Shown in pieces: positions 1 to 6,556 of a stretch of 46,955 bases of DNA. Numbering within the stretch: the stretch's first letter is position 1; every line of letters starts with the position of its first letter. Both the position numbers and the translations under genes were made by a program. The stretch comes from Gammaproteobacteria bacterium (GTDB lineage: Bacteria > Pseudomonadota > Gammaproteobacteria > JAJDOJ01), in contig JAJDOJ010000087.1 in NCBI GenBank assembly GCA_022340215.1, positions 1-46,955 on the forward strand. Reading direction: 5' to 3'. A model generated the notes under the pieces. That model had not been told where the DNA came from. It ran no database searches and saw only the letters and a list, made by a program, of their open reading frames with translations.

Positions 1-90
1 CTGCTCGTCATGCTCGACCTGGGCTACGGCATCCTCGACGATGCCACCGTCGAGGCGGCGGCCATCGTGCTCAAAGGCGGTGCGCGGTGA
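1..90 (+). CDS. C-terminal end of a probable BREX DNA methylase half (PglX N-terminal part), partial
   Basis: Frame 1 is open from the window edge and ends at TGA 88-90. The last 29 residues include LDLGYGILDDATVEAAAIVL. This pattern is like the 'LGYGVLD..MVETAAYVL' strand in the catalytic part of Eco57I/PglX-type adenine methylases. Downstream at 1600 lies a gene with the C-terminal half of PglX but no methylase motifs, so this is probably the N-terminal half of the same enzyme, cut off by the stop at 88. Only a short tail is visible, so the family call rests on one motif plus context. It could also be a separate short methylase. Confidence 0.5.
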   Translation: MLVMLDLGYGILDDATVEAAAIVLKGGAR

Positions 91-115
91 GCGCTTGTAA
101 CCGAAAACAGTAGTT

Positions 116-127
116 GTACAATTGTAC
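116..127. promoter_or_regulatory. 12-bp palindrome, probable toxin-antitoxin operator
   Basis: GTACAATTGTAC is a perfect palindrome ending 2 bp before the PIN-domain start codon at 130. Short perfect palindromes in this position are typical autoregulatory operators of type II toxin-antitoxin operons. No Shine-Dalgarno fits between it and the ATG, so the first gene may be made from a leaderless or very short-leader message. The operator role is inferred from position and symmetry. Confidence 0.5.
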
Positions 128-129
128 GT

Positions 130-519
130 ATGAAGATCGTAGCGGATACCAACATCTTCCTGGCGGTCGCCCTGGACGAGCCGGAAAAGGCCCGGATCAT
201 CGATCTAACCGCCGGTGCGGAAGTCCTCGCCCCGGAGATCCTGCCTTACGAGATCGGCAATGCGCTGTCCGCGATGATCAAGCGGAAACGGCTCATGCCC
301 GAGCAGGTATTGGCGGCCCAGGCCAGCGCAAGCGCGATCCCGGTCAGGCTGATCGGCGTCGATGTCCGCCAAGCATTGCAGTTGGCGATGGATTTCGACC
401 TCTACGCCTATGACGCCTATTTCCTGCACTGTGCCAGATCCCTTGGCCATCCACTCATCACCCTTGACGGTCGCATGAAGCAGGTTGCAACCGAGCTGAA
501 GATTGAGCTCCTGGAGTAA
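130..519 (+). CDS. VapC-like PIN-domain ribonuclease toxin
   Basis: This 129-residue protein has the usual length of a PIN toxin. The acidic residues expected to bind Mg2+ are all present: D6 in VADTNIF, E in PYEIGNAL (about residue 42), D in YAYDAYFL (about 95) and D in LDGRM (about 117). PIN toxins cleave RNA, often tRNA. The partner antitoxin follows at 526, so the toxin comes first, which is the reverse of the common order. The pair sits between the two apparent halves of the BREX methylase gene. The start ATG 130 lies just after a palindromic operator. Confidence 0.85.
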   Translation: MKIVADTNIFLAVALDEPEKARIIDLTAGAEVLAPEILPYEIGNALSAMIKRKRLMPEQVLAAQASASAIPVRLIGVDVRQALQLAMDFDLYAYDAYFLHCARSLGHPLITLDGRMKQVATELKIELLE

Positions 520-525
520 ACAGCG

Positions 526-744
526 ATGAAGGTATTCACCTATTCCGAAGCCCGGCAGAATCTCGCCAAGCTCCTGGTGCTCGCCCAAGAGGAAGCGATC
601 GAGATCCGCAGGCGAGATGGGACCGTCTTCTTGCTGACGGCGAAAAAGGAACTGGCGCCATCGCCCTTCGATGTCCCGGGTATCAAGACCAAGGCGACCA
701 CGCGGGACATCCTGGATGCCGTGCGGGAGTCCAGAACGGCATGA
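526..744 (+). CDS. Phd/YefM-type antitoxin partner of the PIN toxin
   Basis: This 72-residue protein begins MKVFTYSEARQNLAKLL, the typical start of Phd/YefM antitoxins (a strand followed by the helix that contacts DNA), and continues with IRRRDGTVFLLTAKK. It would bind and neutralise the PIN toxin encoded just upstream and repress the operon through its N-terminal domain. A GGAG at 512-515 precedes ATG 526. Its TGA overlaps the ATG of the fic gene (ATGA at 741-744), so Fic is probably translated in coupling with it. Family assignment is good; pairing with the PIN protein is from adjacency. Confidence 0.75.
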   Translation: MKVFTYSEARQNLAKLLVLAQEEAIEIRRRDGTVFLLTAKKELAPSPFDVPGIKTKATTRDILDAVRESRTA

Positions 745-1610
745 GGGTCAATCGCATCGTCTGGCGCTGGGAGGAAAGGGACTTCGGCTTTCGCTTCTGC
801 GCGGGTAAGGGGCAGCGAACCGAGGAGTACTACCAGGCCGTCCGCTCCGGGGAGTTCTACAGCGTGCCAAAGAGCAAGCGGAAGCTGAAGAAGGAACGCG
901 TCGATGCGCTTGCGAAAACCTCGGTCCCACCGACGTCACCGAAGGTCGTGAAGCTGCCCTGGCAGGACTACGACCAGGACTGGGACTGGATCACCACCGC
1001 CGACGGCGTCTTGCTGAACTACGCGGGTTGCCTCGACCGCGAAGAGCTGAACCGCCGCGAGGACGAGGGTGTCGCGCGCGCCATGGAGTACGTTGCATCG
1101 CTGCTTGAGCGGCCAGACCCGGTGCCGCTGACCCTGAATCTGCTGCAGCAGATCCATCGGGAACTGATGGGCCAGATCTACCCGTTCGCGGGGGGCTGGC
1201 GAAGCGTGTGTCTCCACAAGGGCGACGGGCCGACCAAGTGGCCCTTGCCACCCAGCGGCATCCAGCCCCTCATGGACGTGTTGGAACGCGACCTGCTCAA
1301 GCGATCCCCCGTGATCTCGGACGACGATCATCAAGTGTTCGGCTTCGTCAGCGAGGTCATGAACGAGCTGCTGGCCATCCATCCCTTCCGCGAAGGCAAC
1401 GGACGCGCCGCCTTCATTGTGGGAAACCTGATCCTGATGCAGAACGGGATGCTGCCCCTGGACGTATACGACCGCAAGAGCGACGAAGGCAGATACTTCG
1501 ATGCCTGCGAGGCGGGGCGCGTGCAGAAGGACTACACACCTTTAGCAGGGCTCATCGCAGAGTGGGAAGACGCGGCATTGGCGCGCTGGGAGGCTAGCCA
1601 TGAGGCGTAG
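741..1610 (+). CDS. fic: Fic-family protein (predicted AMP transferase)
   Basis: The 289-residue protein carries the Fic active-site loop HPFREGNGRA at residues 214-223. The histidine acts as base, the acidic residue binds Mg2+ and the Gly/Asn anion hole holds the nucleotide phosphates. IYPFAGGWRS (about 146-155) is the usual flap region. Fic enzymes attach AMP or another NMP to target proteins and are kept off by an inhibitory helix with [S/T]xxxE[G/N]. No such motif is obvious inside this protein, but TQAREG (residues 29-34) occurs in the next gene, fitting a class I Fic with a separate antitoxin. The gene overlaps its upstream neighbour by 4 bp and the next gene by 11 bp. Confidence 0.88.
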   Translation: MRVNRIVWRWEERDFGFRFCAGKGQRTEEYYQAVRSGEFYSVPKSKRKLKKERVDALAKTSVPPTSPKVVKLPWQDYDQDWDWITTADGVLLNYAGCLDREELNRREDEGVARAMEYVASLLERPDPVPLTLNLLQQIHRELMGQIYPFAGGWRSVCLHKGDGPTKWPLPPSGIQPLMDVLERDLLKRSPVISDDDHQVFGFVSEVMNELLAIHPFREGNGRAAFIVGNLILMQNGMLPLDVYDRKSDEGRYFDACEAGRVQKDYTPLAGLIAEWEDAALARWEASHEA

Positions 1611-3492
1611 ACGCGTCGATCTCAAGGCGATCCTGGCCGACGAGGATCTGCGCCGGGACCTGATGGTCTCTACGATTCAGACGACCCAGGCTCGAGAGGG
1701 CATCGAGACCAGCAAGGAGCAGGCGGACCGGGCCTATTACGTCGTCAACGAGGCGGACAAGGCGACATTCTTAGACTTGGAGCGGTTTCGTGGCGGCAAG
1801 CGGTCGGAGCCGGACCGGCGGGAGGAAATGTTCGTTCGGACGCTGAACGAGACAGCGGAGCGGGTTCGTTTTGACGTTGCGAGGAGGGATTTCGGAACGA
1901 TCGAAACATCACCGCTCGCTTATCGCCGAGTTGGTTTGGTATCGCACATCTTTAGAGAGGCCCTCTCGCTTGATCCCGCATGGGGCGCTGCGAAACAAGG
2001 CTTAGCAACTGCTGCAGACCCACGTTTTGTACGTCAGTATTGGGAGTTTCCAACGGAGCGAATTGGCAAGGGACTCGACTGGATACCGTTCGCAAAAGGT
2101 GGTGATTTTTCCAGGTTCTACTCGGATGTTTCGCTGCTGGTCCAATGGACGGATACGGCCATCGACGTGATGAAAAGTATCGGACGGGTACAGAATGTAG
2201 ACTACTACTTCATACCTGGCCTTACTTGGCCGCGGCGCACTCAACGAGGATTCAATCTCCGCACAATGCCTGCGGGCTGTATCTTCGGCGACAAGGGCCC
2301 CGCGATTTTTCCAGCGCGAGAGCAGGACGCGGGGTTCTTGCTCGGAATCGCCAATTCTGCTCCGGCCGAGTACCTTCTCAAGGGGCTAATGTCCTTCGGA
2401 TCCTGGGAAGTGGGCGTCATCAAACGCCTTCCAGTTCCTGATCCCGTTCAAACGCAGCATGAGAGTATTGGAACGGTCGCAAAACAGATTCACAACGCCA
2501 AGGCCTCATGGGACGAGGGCAACGAGATCTCCACGCGCTTCAAACAACCATGGTTCCTCCTTGGCGATCTTGGCGCCTTGGCGGTTCCCCAACGTCTCAG
2601 CTACCTCGCAGACCTAGAAGCCACCGAAGAAGCCCGTATCCAGCACCTCTACGCCAAGCTGAACGACGAGGTCTACAAGCTCTACGGTATCCCAGACCCA
2701 ACCCGCGCCACCATCGAGGAAACACTGGGCGAGCGGCCACCGGAGATCCTCTGGCCCCAGATGGAAGGCAAGACCACCGAGCAAAAACGCATGGAGCACG
2801 TCTGGCGCTTGTTGTCCTACGCCGTCAAACGTGTCATCGAGGCCGACGAGGACGGCATCGTGCCCTTCCTCTCGGTCGGTGGTGAGCCGCCCCTGCTCGA
2901 CCGCGTGAGGCGCGAGCTGGCCGCGCTCTTCCCCGACCAGGACAGCAACCAGGTCGAGGTGGACATCGCCAACGAACTGAAGCGCAAGGTCAAGGGTTAC
3001 CGCACGGTCCAAGGCATCGGCGAATGGCTCGAACACGTCTACTTCGACTACCACGCCTCGCTCTACAAGAAGCGGCCCATCCTTTGGCACATCGCCAGCA
3101 GCCAAGGGCGCGGCGCCTGTGCCTTCGCGGCGCTGGTCCACTACCACAAGCTCGACCATGACCGCCTGGCCAAGCTGCGCGGCAGCTACCTGAGCGACGC
3201 CATCGCCCACCTCCGCCGCGAGGCCGGACTCGCCGCCCAAGAAGGCCGTGCCGAGGACCGCCAGGACTGGCAGGCCAAGCTCGAAGAGGCGCAGGCCCTC
3301 GACCGACGCCTCCAGTGGGTGCAGGAAGGCGTCAACGGCGACCCGGCCCCAGGCGACTGCCGCATCCGCACCCCATGGAAATCCGAAGACGAGCTTCCTG
3401 TCGGCTGGCGCCCCGACCTGGACGACGGCGTCGCCGTCAACATCCTGCCGCTGCAGACTGCCGGGGTGCTGCGGGTGGGAAGGGTTATTTGA
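1600..3492 (+). CDS. pglX: Fusion: Fic-antitoxin-like head joined to the C-terminal half of BREX methylase PglX
   Basis: This 630-residue protein has two parts. Residues 1 to about 50 look like a small Fic antitoxin: a basic start, then helices with T29-QAR-E33-G34, which matches the Fic-inhibitory [S/T]xxxE[G/N] motif. From about residue 55 on it matches the target-recognition and C-terminal region of PglX-like Eco57I methylases: AKQGLATAADPRFVRQYWEF, WIPFAKGGDFSRFYSD, PGLTWPRRTQRGFNLR, PAGCIFGDKGPAIFP, and near the end KRPILWHIAS and WRPDLDDGVAVN. No SAM-binding or NPPY-type motifs are present, so the catalytic half must come from elsewhere, probably the gene cut by the window's left edge. 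ATG 1600 overlaps the end of fic. The exact junction is inferred. Confidence 0.75.
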   Translation: MRRRRVDLKAILADEDLRRDLMVSTIQTTQAREGIETSKEQADRAYYVVNEADKATFLDLERFRGGKRSEPDRREEMFVRTLNETAERVRFDVARRDFGTIETSPLAYRRVGLVSHIFREALSLDPAWGAAKQGLATAADPRFVRQYWEFPTERIGKGLDWIPFAKGGDFSRFYSDVSLLVQWTDTAIDVMKSIGRVQNVDYYFIPGLTWPRRTQRGFNLRTMPAGCIFGDKGPAIFPAREQDAGFLLGIANSAPAEYLLKGLMSFGSWEVGVIKRLPVPDPVQTQHESIGTVAKQIHNAKASWDEGNEISTRFKQPWFLLGDLGALAVPQRLSYLADLEATEEARIQHLYAKLNDEVYKLYGIPDPTRATIEETLGERPPEILWPQMEGKTTEQKRMEHVWRLLSYAVKRVIEADEDGIVPFLSVGGEPPLLDRVRRELAALFPDQDSNQVEVDIANELKRKVKGYRTVQGIGEWLEHVYFDYHASLYKKRPILWHIASSQGRGACAFAALVHYHKLDHDRLAKLRGSYLSDAIAHLRREAGLAAQEGRAEDRQDWQAKLEEAQALDRRLQWVQEGVNGDPAPGDCRIRTPWKSEDELPVGWRPDLDDGVAVNILPLQTAGVLRVGRVI

Positions 3493-3520
3493 ACCGCCAA
3501 GACGCCAAGTTCGCCAAGGG
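3491..3520. repeat. Left inverted repeat flanking the GxxExxY gene
   Basis: The tract contains CCGCCAAGACGCCAAG and ends CGCCAAGGG. Its imperfect reverse complement lies at 3931-3962 just after the GxxExxY gene (about 24 of 30 positions agree). Such 'cgccaag' repeats are often seen around GxxExxY genes and suggest that the gene moves as a small cassette. The left repeat begins immediately after the pglX stop codon. Confidence 0.6.
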
Positions 3521-3530
3521 AAGCAGTGTT

Positions 3531-3968
3531 GTGGAACCGGCTGCGGAAATCGATCACTTGGCGTACTCGGTAATCGGCGCCGCTATCGAGGTCCATTCCC
3601 TGCTCGGTCCCGGCTATCTGGAGTCGGTATATGAGGAGGCTCTGGCGGTAGAACTCAACTTAAGAGGAATCGCATTCGAGCGCCAGGTTTCGGTGGCTGT
3701 CAACTACAAGGGACAGGATGTGGGCGCCGCAAGGCTCGACATACTGGTCCACCGACAGCTCGTTGTCGAATTGAAAGCCGTGGATGCGTTAGCGCCGATT
3801 CACAAGGCTCAGGTCATCTCCTATCTTAAAGCCCTCAATCTACCTCTGGGGCTGCTCATCAACTTCAACGTTCCTCTACTGAAATCGGGCATCAAGCGGG
3901 TTGTTCTGACACCATCCAACAAGAACAGAGCCCTTGGCGTTCATGGCGCCTTGGCGGTTGAACCATGA
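3531..3968 (+). CDS. GxxExxY protein (PD-(D/E)XK-like small protein)
   Basis: From GTG 3531 this is 145 residues. It has the family signature GYLESVY (G-x-x-E-x-x-Y) at about residues 25-31, and RLDILV...VVELKAV, which resembles the D...ExK core of PD-(D/E)XK nucleases. The function of the family is unknown. An A/G-rich AAGGGAAG lies 8 bp before GTG 3531. TTG 3489 would also be in frame but would translate the repeat itself. The gene lies between pglX and pglZ inside inverted repeats, and its last codons overlap the pglZ start at 3965. It is not a core BREX gene and looks like an inserted cassette. Confidence 0.78.
   Translation: MEPAAEIDHLAYSVIGAAIEVHSLLGPGYLESVYEEALAVELNLRGIAFERQVSVAVNYKGQDVGAARLDILVHRQLVVELKAVDALAPIHKAQVISYLKALNLPLGLLINFNVPLLKSGIKRVVLTPSNKNRALGVHGALAVEP
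3931..3962. repeat. Right inverted repeat flanking the GxxExxY gene
   Basis: The tract contains CCCTTGGCG and CCTTGGCGGTTGAACC, the imperfect reverse complement of 3491-3520. It lies within the last codons of the GxxExxY gene and ends 2 bp before the pglZ ATG, so the cassette has been fitted exactly between two BREX genes without breaking either. Confidence 0.6.
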
Positions 3969-6544
3969 TCCTCCAGGCCCTGATCGCCCAGATCGGCCAG
4001 CGCTTCCAGCACGAGAAGCGCGCGCGGGTCTGCTTGTGGTTCGATCCCGAGCGGGAGTTCGCCCGCCTGCTCCCGAGCCTGGAGCAGCACCTCGCTGGCA
4101 TGTCGTCGGCGCCGTTCACCCTACTCGCCTATGATCCGGACCGGTTCCACGGTCAGGTGTGGCTGAAGCATCGTGTGCACAGATCGCTGGCCGGCCTGTC
4201 CGAACAGGAACGCAAGGACCGACGCTTTCTGCTCTATCTGCCGTTGTCCGAGGATCGGCTGGACGGTCCCGACGACCTTGGAGAGAATCACCTGGAGTTG
4301 CTGGAGGAATACAGGGTCGCCGGTGTCATCTGGCGCGTCGGCGGCAAGCGGCCGTCTCTATTCCGCTTCCTGCGCCAGGTCGGGGTCAAGCTGCCGACCG
4401 GGCCGTCGGATCAGCGCATGCTCTACACCGGCGGCTTCGATTCGCTGCTGGCCAAGTACGTGGCCAAGGTCGCCGAGCAGCCTCCCGCCTATTGGCAGGC
4501 GCAGCTCACGCCGGATCTGGTTCGCGCCCGTCTTCTGGGCGATCTCGACCAAACGATCATCGCAGTCGCGATTTCACCGGATTCCGAATGGAGCAGCCTT
4601 CAGGGGCACGGGCTCTGCGCAGAGCTCCTGACCGCGGTTGCCGAGCGCTATGGCTTTTCGCGCCCGGTCGAATCGCCGAGGACCTGGATCCAATCCTTCG
4701 TCGCCGTGATGGCCCTAACCGAGACCTACCTGGGATATCACGAGCCCGCGGACTTCCCGTTCCTCGACCGGCTACCGCCGGCGGCGCTGCGCGCTCACTA
4801 TCCGGAGCTGCTGCAACGCTGGCTGCGGGACTCCGAAGGACGAGCCGCTTGGGACCAGTGTATCCGCGAGGTCGAGAAGGACATGGACCTGAGCGCATGG
4901 GCGACTCAGCACGAAGGAAGGTCTTTCGCGTTCCCGCACCTGGTTCGATTGCGCTGGGGGCACACCCTCGATGCGCTGCGCGACGCGGCGTCGAAGGCAT
5001 CGGCGACCGAGGCCTTCTTCGCGGCCCATCGAGAGCACATCAAGCTGGAGGCCGAGTACAGCCGAGCGAGCGACCAGCCCGTCGGCGCCTGGTCCTTGCT
5101 GCTGCGCCTGGCGGATTTTCTGGATGCCTGCCACCAGGCAGGACAGGACGTCGCTGCTGCGGACGATGCCGCCGAGCTGGTGCGGGTCTATGTGCGCAAT
5201 GCCGGGCTCGTGGACCAGGCGCACATCGCGCTCCGCCGCGATGCCGACGAGAAGGGTCTTCCCGGTGTCGCGGCCATCGCGGATCGGTACTACGCGGGGT
5301 ACACCAACGCCTTGAACGGCCGCTTCTTCAGCACGTTCGCCGAACAGGCCGTCGCGGACATCCCGAAGCTCCCCTCGGTCACCCGGAAGCTGGAGAAGGA
5401 CCTGTGGAGTGGCTCGACGCGACGCGCCGTGGTGATTGTCGACGCGCTGCGTTTCGACTGCGCACTGGCGATCCGGGATGCCCTTCGTGGCCTGGAAGTG
5501 ACTGTGGAACCGATGCGCGCGGAGCTTCCGACCATCACTGCGGTGGGCATGACGGCCCTGATGCCGCTCTCATCCGCAAAACTCGCCATGGAGATCGACG
5601 GCAAGTCCGTCCGGCCTAGGGTCAACGGGAAGGACTGTTCCCAGCGGGATCAGCGCCTGGCATTCATGACGGACTTCGGCGCGGACTGCCGCGACATCGA
5701 CGATCTGGAGACATTGTCCGCCGCCCCCGACGATGCGGGAAACCTGCTGGTCGTGTTCGGGCACGATCAGGTCGACCATATCGGGCACGGCAGCGGCGAC
5801 AACCTGATTCGCCACGTGGACCTGGAGATTCAGCGCCTCGCGCGGTTGGTCCGCAAGCTCCATCGCTGGGGCTACCCGGTGGTCCACCTGGTGACCGACC
5901 ACGGGTTCATCCTGCTGGAAGAATCGAAGCTCCCCGAGGAGGTCCCCTGCGACAAGGACTGGTGTCATCTACTCAAGGAGCGCTTCGCGCTGATTCCAGC
6001 CACGGCAGACATCCCGCTCGCGAGCTTTCCGAGCGCCTGGGACCCGACGGTCCGAGTCGCCGTCCCGCCGGGATTGGCCTTCTTCAAGGCCGAGAAGTCG
6101 TTCTCGCACGGCGGCGCCGCGCTCCAGGAGCTGGTCATCCCGCACCTGGTCTCCAAGAGTCAGACCCAACAGGAGAAACGCATCGGAATCGAGGTGGTGC
6201 TGCCGACCTACGAGCTGACCCGCACTGCGGTGAAGGTGGTCTTGCGGCCAACTCCGGCGGCAGGGTCAGCCCCTGGGCAGATGTCGCTGCTCAAGGAAAC
6301 AGGGCGCACCCTTGCGTTGGATGTGCGTCGGGCAGGTAGCGCGTCGGAGTCTGTTCTCGCGACGCCAAAGGCCAAGGAGGTCCGCATCGAAGCGGACGAT
6401 GGGGAAAAGAGCGTGACGCTGTTCTTTCACACAGCGAAATCCTTCACCAAGGGCGAGCTCCTCGACCTCGACATCCGCGACCTGGACACCGCCGAGCAAT
6501 TTCCACCGGGGGAAATCAAGCTCTCGGTTGGCCGAGACATGTAA
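3965..6544 (+). CDS. pglZ: BREX protein PglZ (alkaline-phosphatase superfamily)
   Basis: The 859-residue protein has a PglZ domain in about residues 485-720. It shows VIVDALRFDCA (about 490, metal-binding Asp), PTITAVGMTALMP (about 521-533, nucleophile region), FGHDQVDHIGHGSGDN (about 597), LVTDHGFILLEE (about 641) and SHGGAALQEL (about 713). These are the metal-site segments of alkaline-phosphatase-fold enzymes. PglZ is a hallmark of all BREX systems, which methylate host DNA and block phage replication. ATG 3965 overlaps the GxxExxY end by 4 bp and brxL starts 12 bp after its stop, so the three are probably co-transcribed. The N-terminal 480 residues show no motif I recognise. Confidence 0.9.
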   Translation: MILQALIAQIGQRFQHEKRARVCLWFDPEREFARLLPSLEQHLAGMSSAPFTLLAYDPDRFHGQVWLKHRVHRSLAGLSEQERKDRRFLLYLPLSEDRLDGPDDLGENHLELLEEYRVAGVIWRVGGKRPSLFRFLRQVGVKLPTGPSDQRMLYTGGFDSLLAKYVAKVAEQPPAYWQAQLTPDLVRARLLGDLDQTIIAVAISPDSEWSSLQGHGLCAELLTAVAERYGFSRPVESPRTWIQSFVAVMALTETYLGYHEPADFPFLDRLPPAALRAHYPELLQRWLRDSEGRAAWDQCIREVEKDMDLSAWATQHEGRSFAFPHLVRLRWGHTLDALRDAASKASATEAFFAAHREHIKLEAEYSRASDQPVGAWSLLLRLADFLDACHQAGQDVAAADDAAELVRVYVRNAGLVDQAHIALRRDADEKGLPGVAAIADRYYAGYTNALNGRFFSTFAEQAVADIPKLPSVTRKLEKDLWSGSTRRAVVIVDALRFDCALAIRDALRGLEVTVEPMRAELPTITAVGMTALMPLSSAKLAMEIDGKSVRPRVNGKDCSQRDQRLAFMTDFGADCRDIDDLETLSAAPDDAGNLLVVFGHDQVDHIGHGSGDNLIRHVDLEIQRLARLVRKLHRWGYPVVHLVTDHGFILLEESKLPEEVPCDKDWCHLLKERFALIPATADIPLASFPSAWDPTVRVAVPPGLAFFKAEKSFSHGGAALQELVIPHLVSKSQTQQEKRIGIEVVLPTYELTRTAVKVVLRPTPAAGSAPGQMSLLKETGRTLALDVRRAGSASESVLATPKAKEVRIEADDGEKSVTLFFHTAKSFTKGELLDLDIRDLDTAEQFPPGEIKLSVGRDM

Positions 6545-6556
6545 CCGAGGTACGTG

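Noticed and set aside
4159-5619. 486-codon open frame overlapping pglZ
   Set aside because: A +1-type shadow of pglZ, rich in Arg/Gly/Ala; pglZ itself has all family motifs in its own frame.
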